This document shows, one piece after another, positions 1 to 8,208 of a DNA stretch of 20,507 nucleotides. Position numbers and translations under genes: made by a program. How positions within the stretch are numbered: position 1 is the first letter of the stretch; the number at the start of each line of letters is the position of its first letter. The notes beneath the pieces were generated by a model. It saw nothing but the letters and a program-made list of their open reading frames with translations. It was not told where the DNA came from and ran no database searches. The stretch comes from Spirochaetaceae bacterium (GTDB lineage Bacteria; Spirochaetota; Spirochaetia; DSM-27196; SKKC01). The DNA is taken from NCBI GenBank assembly GCA_003552745.1, contig PUOG01000271.1, forward strand, positions 1-20,507, in the 5' to 3' direction.

Positions 1-1506
1 TCGCTCCCTCCAACGGAGAGGCAGATCAGCGACGAGATAGTGCGTGAAATCGGTGCCAGGCTCGACTTTCTGCTCAGTGTCGGACTCGGTTACCTCAGCC
101 TCGATCGCTCGGCCGGTACCCTTTCAGGTGGCGAGTCGCAGCGGATTCGCCTCGCCACTCAGATCGGTTCGCATCTCATGGGCGTGCTCTATATCCTCGA
201 CGAGCCGACTATCGGTCTGCATCAGCGTGACAACGCGAGGCTACTCGCGACTCTCGAGCAGTTGCGCGATCTCGGCAACACGCTGATCGTGGTTGAACAC
301 GACGAGCAAACGCTCCGCGCAGCCGATCACATCATCGATCTCGGGCCCGGCGCCGGCATCCACGGAGGTTACGTTGTCGCCTCGGGGAGTTTAGACGATA
401 TTCTCGCCTGCGAAGCGAGCCTTACCGGCGCGTACCTCAGCGGGCGGCGACGAATCGAGCGACGTCGCGATCGGAGGACCGGTGACGGCAGGACGGTGCG
501 GATCACCGGATGCCGGTCGAATAACCTCGCCGGCATCGACGTCGAGATCCCGGTGGGAACCTTGACCCTGATTACCGGCGTCTCCGGTTCGGGCAAGTCG
601 ACTTTCATGTCGGGAACACTCTATCCGGCTCTCGTGTCGTACATCTCCGGAACCAATGCGGAACAGGGGCTGTACGACTCTATCAGCGGTGCGGAGCACT
701 TCGATAAAGTGATCGAGATCGATCAGAGTCCGATCGGACGAACACCGCGCTCGAATCCGGCAACGTACGTTGGCCTGTACACGACCATCCGCGAGCTGTT
801 CGCCGGATTACCGGAGAGCCGCGCGCGAGGGTACAAACCGGGACGCTTCAGCTTCAACGTGAAGGGGGGACGCTGTGAACACTGCCAGGGAGCGGGTACG
901 ATCACCATCGAAATGCATTTCCTCAGCGATGTGTATGTCACCTGCGACGTATGTGGCGGAAAGCGGTTCAACCGCGAGACGCTTGATGTGCACTATAAGG
1001 GGCTGTCCATACACGACGTCCTCGATCTGACCGTCGAGGAGGCGTACGATGTTTTCGCTGCGATTCCCGGCGCGAAACGCAAGTTGAAAACGTTGATGGA
1101 CGTCGGCTTGGAGTATATTCGCCTCGGACAGAGCGCTCTGACGCTCAGTGGTGGCGAGGCCCAACGAATCAAGCTCGCGAACGAGCTCTCGAAGCGTTCA
1201 ACCGGCAGAACGATCTACTTTCTCGACGAGCCGACAACCGGCCTTCACTTCGCCGATGTACACAAACTCATCGACGTTCTCCAGTTGCTGGTGAATGACG
1301 GGAATACCGTCGTGCTGATCGAGCACAATCTCGACGTGATCGCACAGAGCGACTATGTCGTCGATCTGGGCCCGGAGGGAGGAGATGGTGGGGGATCGGT
1401 TGTCGTGAGCGGACCACCGGAGGCGGTTGGCGCTTGTGATGAATCGCATACAGGTCGGTTTCTGAGGGATGTCCTGGGAGTTTGTCGGACATATGGGCAG
1501 AATTGA
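1..1506 (+). CDS. uvrA: UvrA, excinuclease ABC subunit A (5' end missing)
   Basis: UvrA is the damage-sensing ATPase of nucleotide excision repair; it works as a dimer with UvrB in the cytoplasm. The frame is open from base 1, so about 501 residues of a protein that is usually near 940 are present. In window residues, the order is: first ABC signature LSGGESQ (41-47) with its Walker B ILDEPTIGLH, second Walker A GVSGSGKST (193-201), the C-terminal zinc finger (Cys 292, 295, 315, 318), second signature LSGGEAQ (382-388) and Walker B YFLDEPTTGLH. All motifs look intact. The tail after HTGRFLRDVL is short and odd (GVCRTYGQN) and is encoded by the left arm of an inverted repeat, so the native C-terminus may have been altered by that element. 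The in-frame GTG at 40 is internal and is not the start. Confidence 0.97.
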   Translation, partial: SLPPTERQISDEIVREIGARLDFLLSVGLGYLSLDRSAGTLSGGESQRIRLATQIGSHLMGVLYILDEPTIGLHQRDNARLLATLEQLRDLGNTLIVVEHDEQTLRAADHIIDLGPGAGIHGGYVVASGSLDDILACEASLTGAYLSGRRRIERRRDRRTGDGRTVRITGCRSNNLAGIDVEIPVGTLTLITGVSGSGKSTFMSGTLYPALVSYISGTNAEQGLYDSISGAEHFDKVIEIDQSPIGRTPRSNPATYVGLYTTIRELFAGLPESRARGYKPGRFSFNVKGGRCEHCQGAGTITIEMHFLSDVYVTCDVCGGKRFNRETLDVHYKGLSIHDVLDLTVEEAYDVFAAIPGAKRKLKTLMDVGLEYIRLGQSALTLSGGEAQRIKLANELSKRSTGRTIYFLDEPTTGLHFADVHKLIDVLQLLVNDGNTVVLIEHNLDVIAQSDYVVDLGPEGGDGGGSVVVSGPPEAVGACDESHTGRFLRDVLGVCRTYGQN

Positions 1507-1608
1507 GTATCGGAAGGGCATAGCGCATATGATCGCAAGGACGGATGCATTTCGATCTCGGTGTATACGTCCGATATTCAATGTCGAAGTGAAGTCCGAC
1601 AAACTCCC
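1476..1608. repeat. Imperfect 133-bp inverted repeat over the uvrA end and uvrA-lptD spacer
   Basis: The outer arms are 15/15 complementary: GGGAGTTTGTCGGAC at 1476-1490 and GTCCGACAAACTCCC at 1594-1608. After 13 unmatched bases on each side, a second pair matches 9/10: TGAGTATCGG at 1504-1513 and CCGATATTCA at 1571-1580. A short GATCG/CGATC pair (1531-1535, 1553-1557) lies near the centre. Equal spacing on both sides suggests a decayed long palindrome, such as a MITE-like remnant or a long RNA hairpin. There is no T-tract after the right arm, so it is not a classical terminator. The left arm encodes the last UvrA residues. Confidence 0.7.
1503..1533 (+). promoter_or_regulatory. Candidate sigma70-type promoter for lptD
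   Basis: TTGAGT (1503-1508) and TATGAT (1528-1533) resemble -35 and -10 boxes, but the spacer is 19 bp, longer than the preferred 17. The site lies inside the inverted repeat. It would leave a leader of about 95 bases before lptD. This is a weak call. Confidence 0.25.
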
Positions 1609-1633
1609 GGACCGGGAGCGGGTTCAGTAGCCC

Positions 1634-4600
1634 ATGCACCGACGCCGGACCGCGCTGCGACTTATCTCCGTTGTGCTTCTCTTCTGCGCTGCGGCTTTTC
1701 TCGAGGCGCAGTCGGTCGATTTTGATGCCTTGCGCGCGCGCGACATCGAAACTGCCGAATACTACGAGCTGGTCAGTTGGGCGGAAGAACTCGAGCTTTC
1801 CACTGCCGGATCTCGCTCGGATTTGCAGCGCAGAATAGCCGAGCATTTCGGAATCGAAATCTCCACCGAACCGCGCGAGGAGGGGCGCAGGACAGTCCGT
1901 ATCGAGGCCGCTGAGGACCTGCAGTATTTCGAGCTTGCGGAGATCGAACACGATTACGTCCGACTCTCCGGTGGTGTTCTGATCATACTGAGCGATCGGG
2001 AGGATGAATCGCGACATCGAATCGAAGCCGATGAGGTTATCATCAATCAGACCGAAGAGGTGCTCAGCGCCTACGGTCAGGTTCGTTACGAGATCAAGCG
2101 GGAGGGCGAGGTGGAGCGTTTCGAGGGCGAGTCGCTCACCGTTGAACTGGAATCGTGGGCCGGCAACTTCCTCTACGGTACATCGACGCGGCCGCGCGAA
2201 ATCGAAGGGGAGGAGCTCGAGTTCCGTTTTACCGGTAGGGCTATTACCCGCAGCGCCGACGATACGATCGTGATCGACGACGGAGTGATCACCTCCTCCG
2301 TAGCCGACCCGCCGAATTACCGCATCACCGCGTCCCGCATCTGGATCCTTGATCCTGGAGATTGGGCGCTGCAGAACGCGGTGCTGTACGTCGGGCGGGT
2401 ACCGATGTTCTATTTTCCCTACTTCTTCCACCCCGGCCGTCCCCATATATTTCACCCTTCGTTCGGATATCGCGACCGCGACGGCGCCTATGTTCAGACG
2501 ACCTACTATGTACTCGGCCGGCGCGAAGACGACTCCCAGCCACTGTCTATCCTTCGACTTGCCGCCGACGACGAAGACATCGACAGGGTGCGTGAAGGCT
2601 TCTTTCTGCGACCGGCCGAAGAGGACGAAAGAGTCGAACGCACCGACGATACGCTGCGACTTTTCGCCGACATTTACTCGAATCTGGGTGCGATGCTCGC
2701 GGTCGACGGCGAGTTCAATGATCCACCGGTATCGGATCGTGTCGACGTTTTCGCGGCGATCGCAGCAACGAGGTTACAGTACGGAACGGTGGGCGGGCTC
2801 GACCGCAGGACGAACTTCTATCTTGATGAAGACGGTGTCACGCGTCAGTACTGGTCGGAATCCCAGTTTCCGGGTCTGCGAGCTCCTTTCCGGTTCGCCG
2901 GCGATCTGTCTACTCGAGGCGGAATCGGTCCCCTGCGTCTGTCGCTCGACGTTCCGCTGTACTCCGACCCGTACTTCGAGCGCGATCTTCTCAACCGCTT
3001 CGAAGGCCCCGACTGGGGCGGGCTGATCGGACTTTCCGATGAGCGCGATTCGCCCCCGGGTGTCCGGAGTACCCTGAATTGGCGACTGAATACCTCGTTC
3101 ACTCCTTCGGTTACACCGCTGAATCCGTGGGTAACGCAGGCGCAGCTCCGGACGGCGAATGCGTCTATTCAGTGGCGCCGGAGGGCGAAACGGGACGAAG
3201 ATCTCGAACCGCATGTGGTGGCCGCGATCAGTCCGCCGGAGGAGTCATTCTTCTACCCCGATACGGTTACTCTTCCGGACTTATCCGCCCGGGTTGCCGG
3301 AACGCTCGTAGATTCGGGGCGCCGTAGACCGGAGGACGATCCCGAGGATCTGCGTGATCCCGGACGGCTGCGCCCTCCGTCATTCGATACAGATGCGGGC
3401 GACGAACCGCCGGACGAAGACTCGGCCCCGGAGGTCGGGACAGTGAGCGCGGATACGCTGCGAAGGCCGCCGACCCGCGGAGCGCGGCCCGTTGATCCGC
3501 CTCGCGATCCGTGGTCGTATCGACTGCGATACACCTCCTCGCCGACATTCTCGCTTCTCGCGCGAACCCGCGATCAGGAGTGGCGCGGTCCCGACGATGT
3601 GGACTGGCAACTCGACTACTGGGAGGAGAACCGCCGCCTTGCAGGCAGTCTTCTCTACGACGCGGCATATTTCGATCCACTGGTGACCGTGGACGGAAGC
3701 CTTTCGGTCAGTGACCGGTACCGTGAGGTTTTCGGTTTTTCCGATGAGCTCGACGATACCGAGCGAGAGGGCCTCCGCGAGCGAGCAGCGAGAGTGAACC
3801 GGACCACTCTCGACAGCTCAACAGGCGTCGGTATCGCACCGCTTGAGCGCAATGAGTTCTTCGAAGGCACGCGGGTCAATTACAACATAGACCTGCGACT
3901 TGTGGATCGCCGCTTCGACGCATTCGTGGACAACGAACCGACCTATGAGGTGACCCCTCTCGCGTGGGATGAGGACGGTGTTACGGCACACAATGTCGGA
4001 GCCACCGTCGCAGCGAATACGCTGGACGCACGGCAGACACTCGGGGTTCGATTCGATCTGCCTCCGCGCGAGGAACGGGGCACCGCGGATCTCCAGCTGA
4101 CGACCGGACCGCTGCGATCGCGCGTTCAAACCGGCTATACACGTGATCGTGAGACCGATGAAGTGACCTACGATCCGTTGTCGATCACCGAGATTCTGCA
4201 GATGAGCGATCGGGCACGCCTTGAACAACGTCTGACGTACGACATAAACGAAGAGCATTTTGAATCATCGCGGAGCGATCTGATTCTCGGTGCCTTTCGT
4301 ACGCGGTTCAACGCTGCGCGCAGCGATCGCTTTGAGTTCGACCAGGATGAACTCGAATGGGTAGCACAGGACGACGTTCGCTTTCGCCCCACATCGCTAT
4401 CGGCAGGCGTGGATGCGACCGTCGAGCCGCAACCGATGTGGCGCAACCGGATTCGCGGCGACTTCGGTTTGCGTCTCGATCTGAACAGCGACTTACAGCG
4501 CTTCACCGACAGTTCGCTCGACGTCCGGTTCACCGCGAACCTCGACGTGCATCAGTTTCTCGATCTGAGCTTGCGAGCGCGATCGAGTAACGAGCAGATA

Positions 4601-4936
4601 TATCAGTACGTGCCGGGACTTGCTGAGCAGGTCGGTAGGGAGACGCGCAATTTCTTCGTCGATCTGCTGCGTAGTTTCAATTTCTTCCGGCGAGAAGACC
4701 GCGAGTTGTCAAGCTTCAACATCCGTGAGTTGGAAATCGATGCGGTGCACGATCTCGGCGACTGGGATCTCACGGTCGGCTATCGAGGCAGCCCCGTGGT
4801 TACCCGTCCCAATGATAATAATGCGGGCCCGGCGCTCGTCGAGTGGCGCAGTCGCATCGAAATATCGCTCGATTGGAGACCGATCCCCGAGATCTCACGC
4901 TCGTTTGAGATCGAGGACGGGGAGATCGATTGGTAG
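1634..4936 (+). CDS. lptD: LptD/OstA-like outer-membrane beta-barrel assembly protein
   Basis: LptD is the outer-membrane barrel that, in LPS-bearing bacteria, inserts lipopolysaccharide into the outer leaflet. This 1100-residue protein has a signal peptide (basic MHRRR, hydrophobic 8-22, cleavage probably near 25). A SAP-like helical segment follows at about 31-75, then a beta-rich OstA/LptA-like domain (about 90-215). The LptD signature before the barrel is at about 228-272 and includes VPMFYFPYFFHPGRP. The rest is long, strand-rich and ends in Trp, as barrels often do. A Pro/Asp/Glu/Arg-rich insert at about 562-626 is probably a disordered loop. The mature part has no cysteine at all, so the disulfides known in E. 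coli LptD cannot form. The Shine-Dalgarno is weak. The family is secure; its substrate in a spirochaete, which may lack LPS, is not. Confidence 0.85.
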   Translation: MHRRRTALRLISVVLLFCAAAFLEAQSVDFDALRARDIETAEYYELVSWAEELELSTAGSRSDLQRRIAEHFGIEISTEPREEGRRTVRIEAAEDLQYFELAEIEHDYVRLSGGVLIILSDREDESRHRIEADEVIINQTEEVLSAYGQVRYEIKREGEVERFEGESLTVELESWAGNFLYGTSTRPREIEGEELEFRFTGRAITRSADDTIVIDDGVITSSVADPPNYRITASRIWILDPGDWALQNAVLYVGRVPMFYFPYFFHPGRPHIFHPSFGYRDRDGAYVQTTYYVLGRREDDSQPLSILRLAADDEDIDRVREGFFLRPAEEDERVERTDDTLRLFADIYSNLGAMLAVDGEFNDPPVSDRVDVFAAIAATRLQYGTVGGLDRRTNFYLDEDGVTRQYWSESQFPGLRAPFRFAGDLSTRGGIGPLRLSLDVPLYSDPYFERDLLNRFEGPDWGGLIGLSDERDSPPGVRSTLNWRLNTSFTPSVTPLNPWVTQAQLRTANASIQWRRRAKRDEDLEPHVVAAISPPEESFFYPDTVTLPDLSARVAGTLVDSGRRRPEDDPEDLRDPGRLRPPSFDTDAGDEPPDEDSAPEVGTVSADTLRRPPTRGARPVDPPRDPWSYRLRYTSSPTFSLLARTRDQEWRGPDDVDWQLDYWEENRRLAGSLLYDAAYFDPLVTVDGSLSVSDRYREVFGFSDELDDTEREGLRERAARVNRTTLDSSTGVGIAPLERNEFFEGTRVNYNIDLRLVDRRFDAFVDNEPTYEVTPLAWDEDGVTAHNVGATVAANTLDARQTLGVRFDLPPREERGTADLQLTTGPLRSRVQTGYTRDRETDEVTYDPLSITEILQMSDRARLEQRLTYDINEEHFESSRSDLILGAFRTRFNAARSDRFEFDQDELEWVAQDDVRFRPTSLSAGVDATVEPQPMWRNRIRGDFGLRLDLNSDLQRFTDSSLDVRFTANLDVHQFLDLSLRARSSNEQIYQYVPGLAEQVGRETRNFFVDLLRSFNFFRREDRELSSFNIRELEIDAVHDLGDWDLTVGYRGSPVVTRPNDNNAGPALVEWRSRIEISLDWRPIPEISRSFEIEDGEIDW

Positions 4937-4978
4937 CGAAACGTTGTGAAGCCCGAAACTGTTTGCACGAATCGGACA

Positions 4979-5746
4979 TTAACCGATGAGCGTATCACGA
5001 GCGCGCTTCAGCTGAATGAACAGACGTGAGTCACCTCCACGATCCGGATGATGGAGAAGACTGAGCCTTCGGTAGCTACGGGTGACCTGGGATCGCTTCG
5101 GCCAGATCGGCGGCACACTCTGTGGAGTGCACTCCAGGACGAAGCACGCGAGCAAGCGTTTTCCAGTTACCTCATCGAAGCGGCGGTAACGTCGTTCGAG
5201 CGAAAGAAGGTGACGGCGAAAGAGTTCGATCCATTGCAGCTGCGTGTATTCGGTATACTTTCGCGCTGCCTTTTTCGAAGCGGGGAAAAGCTTGCTTTGC
5301 CATAACGGATGCAGGCCGGCATAGTTGTAATGATTCTCAAGGTAGCCGAGGTATTTGATGAACCCGAGGACGTGTTCGGGTAAAGTTCGCACTATCCGGC
5401 GGATATCCTCTCGACGCTTGGCCTGTTTTCTCTCGCGTTCGGCGAGGTATTCGCGTCGGATTGTGAGAAAGAGTGGGAAAAACTCGTTTTTCGGCAGCCG
5501 ATACGTGCGATAGAAATGGTGCAGGTTCGACGGGGTGATGCGTGCGTGCTGCAGGAGCGAGTAGCACCGCCTGCTCATGCGAACACGGTTCAGTACCGGA
5601 GACTCACGATAGCAGTGCATCATCTCCTCGTATAAGTGGTGCTTCTGCATCGATTTCGGTTGCTTTTCCAGCAGATGCTCGAGCGAGTAGGTCCGTTTTG
5701 GAGATCTGCGGCGCCTCCGGCGGCGACTGGTCGAGGACATCTTCAT
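4979..5746 (-). CDS. Basic protein with C-terminal J-domain-like segment
   Basis: J domains stimulate the ATPase of Hsp70 through an HPD motif. Here HPD lies at residues 233-235 of 255, within SYRRLSLLHHPDRGGDSRLF, which matches J helices II-III; the final helix IV is absent. The N-terminus carries a run of seven arginines (about 8-14), followed by a mostly helical, basic and aromatic middle that I do not recognise. I chose ATG 5746 (a second ATG is at 5740). The frame stays open upstream to a GTG at 5926, but that stretch has no family-like features and covers the phoH promoter region. No good Shine-Dalgarno is seen. On the minus strand, TTGATT (5793-5788) and TGTAAG (5771-5766) might be a promoter. 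The gene converges on lptD with 42 bp between the stops and no clear terminator. The function is unknown; nucleic-acid binding is only a guess from the charge. Confidence 0.72.
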   Translation of the reverse strand: MKMSSTSRRRRRRRSPKRTYSLEHLLEKQPKSMQKHHLYEEMMHCYRESPVLNRVRMSRRCYSLLQHARITPSNLHHFYRTYRLPKNEFFPLFLTIRREYLAERERKQAKRREDIRRIVRTLPEHVLGFIKYLGYLENHYNYAGLHPLWQSKLFPASKKAARKYTEYTQLQWIELFRRHLLSLERRYRRFDEVTGKRLLACFVLECTPQSVPPIWPKRSQVTRSYRRLSLLHHPDRGGDSRLFIQLKRARDTLIG

Positions 5747-5910
5747 AGCAGAATGACCCGTATTGCTTACACCGAAGGAGGCCGGCGAATCAAATGTGGG
5801 AGTCTCGGCGGACGCCGGGCTCGCGTACCGCCATCGCTCACGCCGACACCAGATCGTCGTAAAACCGTCAGCCACGCCGCTCGCACCGATCGGGGCAAAG
5901 AAAAATGCGC

Positions 5911-5940
5911 TTGACTCGGTTATCACCGGTCCGCTAAGTT
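5911..5940 (+). promoter_or_regulatory. Candidate promoter of the phoH operon
   Basis: TTGACT (5911-5916) is a 5/6 match to the -35 consensus. TAAGTT (5935-5940), 18 bp downstream, is a poor -10. It sits in the divergent spacer between the J-like gene and phoH, where a promoter is needed. The -10 assignment is uncertain; TAGTAT at 5950-5955 is an alternative without a matching -35. Confidence 0.35.
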
Positions 5941-5962
5941 TTTGATGTAGTAGTATGATGTT

Positions 5963-5968
5963 AAGGAG
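5963..5968 (+). promoter_or_regulatory. Shine-Dalgarno fixing the TTG start of phoH
   Basis: AAGGAG lies 5 bases before TTG 5974. There is no ATG or GTG in the right frame at a usable distance, and the family N-terminus begins here, so TTG is the likely start codon. Confidence 0.75.
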
Positions 5969-5973
5969 CCTTA

Positions 5974-6924
5974 TTGGGTAAGCGGACAGCGGTAGTTCTC
6001 GAGAGCAACAATCTGGTTGCGGAAGTCTGTGGCGCTAATGACGCGAACTTGAAAGAGCTCGAGGCGCTGTTCGGGCGACGGGTGCTCTCGCGGGGAAACG
6101 AGGTTCACATCGAAACCGAGAATCCTACCGAGCGCGAGCTGTTTTCGACCGTGCTTCGGGAGCTTGAAGGGATGGCGCGACGCGGCCAGAACCCCGGCCC
6201 GGCGGTAATTCGCAGTCTTTATCGGAGTCTGCGCACGAATGAAGATGCCTCGGTGGAACTGCTTCGTTCGAAGTGCATAACCGTTCCGGGCGGTTTCGGA
6301 GTTATCTACCCCAAAGGCGCATCACAGGCCGCATTCATCGACGGACTCGACACGAAGGAGATGTCGTTCTGCGTCGGTCCGGCCGGAACCGGCAAGACTT
6401 TTCTTGCGGTCGCGCACGCCCTATCAAAAGTACTCGCGCGGGAGCGACGGAAGCTCATCCTCACCCGGCCGGTGGTGGAGGCGGGCGAGAGCTTGGGGTT
6501 CCTTCCCGGAGATTTGACACAGAAGATCAGTCCGTATTTGCGCCCTCTCTACGACGCCATGGAGAGTCTTGTTCCGGCCGAAGTAATCGCCCGCATGGAC
6601 GAGAACCGTATGATTGAAGTAGCGCCGCTCGCTTACATGCGGGGGCGAAGTCTTCGGGACTGCTACGTGATTCTCGACGAGGCGCAGAATACCACGCGGG
6701 AGCAGATGAAGATGTTCCTGACCCGCCTCGGCGAAGGTTCGACCGCGGTCATAACCGGCGATATCACTCAGATCGACCTGCCGAAAAGCCATCAGTCCGG
6801 TCTCATCCACGCACTCGAAATCCTCTCCGGTATCGAAGAGATACATTTCTCACACTTCGCCGGCCGAGATGTGGTGCGCAGCGGTCTGGTGCGAAAGATC
6901 GTACATGCATATGAAGCCGAGTGA
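5974..6924 (+). CDS. phoH: PhoH-family ATPase (YbeZ-like)
   Basis: PhoH/YbeZ proteins are cytoplasmic P-loop ATPases linked to RNA metabolism and found next to the YbeY endoribonuclease. The 316 residues fit the family length. A KH-like N-terminal part (about 1-70) precedes the PhoH domain, with Walker A GPAGTGKT at 135-142, the conserved LTRPVVEAGESLGFLPGD at about 163-180, Walker B VILDEAQN at 232-239 and a sensor-like TGDITQIDLP. The start is TTG with a good ribosome site. It is the first gene of an overlapped run with ybeY, corC and a TPR gene; its 3' end overlaps the start of ybeY, which suggests translational coupling. Confidence 0.95.
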   Translation: MGKRTAVVLESNNLVAEVCGANDANLKELEALFGRRVLSRGNEVHIETENPTERELFSTVLRELEGMARRGQNPGPAVIRSLYRSLRTNEDASVELLRSKCITVPGGFGVIYPKGASQAAFIDGLDTKEMSFCVGPAGTGKTFLAVAHALSKVLARERRKLILTRPVVEAGESLGFLPGDLTQKISPYLRPLYDAMESLVPAEVIARMDENRMIEVAPLAYMRGRSLRDCYVILDEAQNTTREQMKMFLTRLGEGSTAVITGDITQIDLPKSHQSGLIHALEILSGIEEIHFSHFAGRDVVRSGLVRKIVHAYEAE

Positions 6925-7423
6925 GCCTGAGGAGCCCGACGGGGCCAAATCGTCTCCCGTGAGTGTAGAACTCCATTCCGCCCAGTACGTCTCGGTACCG
7001 TTGCACGATCTCGAGTCGCTTGCCGAGCAAGTGCTTTCGGCGGAAAACTGTTCGGATCGCTCGATATCGGTTCTCATCGAAGGAGATGAGACCGTTCAGG
7101 AGCTCAATCGACGCTATCGCGGGATCGACGCGCCGACCGACGTCCTGACGTTCGTCTCGGCGGAGGCTGCTGAACACCCGGTCACCTTCAACGCGGATTT
7201 CGGTGAGCGTGCCCACGCTGGTGACATCATCATTTCTCTTCCGGCTGTCCGCCGGAACGCCGACACTTTCAATATCGGGGAGGAGGAGGAGCTGTGCCGT
7301 GTACTGATACACGGAGTGCTCCACGTATGCGGCTGGCAACACAAGAGCAACGACGACGACGAGCCGATGCTTCAGCGTCAGGAAGAGCTGCTTCGCTCGC
7401 TCGTAGCGGGGACGGCGTCGTGA
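6905..7423 (+). CDS. ybeY: YbeY, rRNA-maturation endoribonuclease
   Basis: YbeY is a zinc metallo-endoribonuclease for 16S rRNA 3' processing and ribosome quality control. The 172-residue reading (from ATG 6905) contains the family block LNRRYRGIDAPTDVLTF (67-83), GDIIIS (107-112) and the zinc motif HGVLHVCGWQH with His 136, 140 and 146. The residue before the third His is Gln where most members have Asp (GYDH); the His ligands are intact. An acidic NDDDE run follows. ATGs at 6869, 6905 and 6911 are possible starts and none has a strong Shine-Dalgarno. I prefer 6905 because it keeps the overlap with phoH short (20 bases). The stop overlaps the next gene's start. Confidence 0.93.
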   Translation: MHMKPSEPEEPDGAKSSPVSVELHSAQYVSVPLHDLESLAEQVLSAENCSDRSISVLIEGDETVQELNRRYRGIDAPTDVLTFVSAEAAEHPVTFNADFGERAHAGDIIISLPAVRRNADTFNIGEEEELCRVLIHGVLHVCGWQHKSNDDDEPMLQRQEELLRSLVAGTAS

Positions 7424-8208
7424 ACATTCTGGATAGGCTGTTCGGGAAAAAGACGGATGATCAGCTGTCGAACGACGAATTGACCTCCGAAAAACAGGAG
7501 ATGATCCGTGGTGTCGAGGCGCTCTCTGATACGACGGTCAAAGAGGTCATGGTTCCCCGCATCGACGTGGCGTTTCTCGGTGTGAACATGACCGGAATGG
7601 AAGTGTTCGAAAAGGTCGTCGCGTGCGGTCACTCGCGATTTCCGGTGTACCGCGACAACATCGACAATGTCGTGGGTGTGCTCTACGCGAAGGATCTCCT
7701 GCGTTTTCTCATAACGAACGACGAAGTAAAGGTAGATGCGATCATCCGAAAGCCGTATTTCGTCCCCGAGAGCAAACGACTCGACTCGCTGCTGAGGGAA
7801 ATGCGACGCCGCAGAGTGCATATTGCGGTTGCCGTCGATGAGTATGGGGGGGTGAGCGGTATCGTCTGTCTCGAGGACATCATCGAGGAGATCGTCGGCG
7901 ATATCCAGGACGAGTTCGACAACGAACAGGAAGAGCTCTTCAAGCTCGGAGACGGGACGTATCTCGCGGACGCACGCCTCGGTATCGAGGAGCTAAACGA
8001 AACGCTCGGCGTCGATATCCCGGAGGAGGACTTCGATACGCTCGGCGGATTCGTGTTCGATCTATTCGGAAAGATCCCGAGCAAGTTCGAGAAGGTCGGG
8101 TACGACGGGCTCGAGTTCATCATCCAGGAGATGGACGGACACAAGATCAAGACCGTGAAAGTATCATTTGTGGGGAAGGCCGGCGATGCCGGGGAAGCGG
8201 CTAAGTGA
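7420..8208 (+). CDS. corC: CorC/YbeX-like CBS-domain protein (hemolysin C family)
   Basis: The 262-residue soluble protein has two CBS domains (about 45-165; landmarks DTTVKEVMVPR, SRFPVYRDNIDNVVGVLYAKDLL and VDEYGGVSGIVCLEDIIEEIVGDI shortened here to its core DEYGGVSGIV) and a C-terminal CorC_HlyC domain (about 180-255). No membrane domain is present, so it is the short CorC/YbeX type and not a full CNNM-like transporter. Family members have been tied to magnesium/cobalt efflux and to ribosome homeostasis; older 'hemolysin' names are not a safe functional guide. The start is GTG 7420, because GTGA overlaps the ybeY stop by 4 bases and GGGGA lies 7 bases upstream. The frame is open further upstream within ybeY, but that part is Arg/Ala-rich and not family-like. 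Confidence 0.92.
   Translation: MNILDRLFGKKTDDQLSNDELTSEKQEMIRGVEALSDTTVKEVMVPRIDVAFLGVNMTGMEVFEKVVACGHSRFPVYRDNIDNVVGVLYAKDLLRFLITNDEVKVDAIIRKPYFVPESKRLDSLLREMRRRRVHIAVAVDEYGGVSGIVCLEDIIEEIVGDIQDEFDNEQEELFKLGDGTYLADARLGIEELNETLGVDIPEEDFDTLGGFVFDLFGKIPSKFEKVGYDGLEFIIQEMDGHKIKTVKVSFVGKAGDAGEAAK

Noticed and set aside
1268..2455. Long open frame on the minus strand across uvrA and lptD
   Set aside because: It is antisense to two well-supported genes, has no family features, and is expected from the codon bias of GC-rich DNA.
4971..4987. ATCGG/CCGAT stem between lptD and the convergent J-like gene
   Set aside because: Only 5 bp, overlapping a stop codon, and without a T-tract on either strand.
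5775..5816. Perfect AAGGAGG followed by a 22-codon frame from ATG 5794
   Set aside because: The spacing is 12 bases and the peptide has no recognisable features; it is probably fortuitous.
5747..5926. N-terminal extension of the minus-strand J-like gene to GTG 5926
   Set aside because: It has no ribosome site or family-like sequence and covers the likely phoH promoter; ATG 5746 is a better start.
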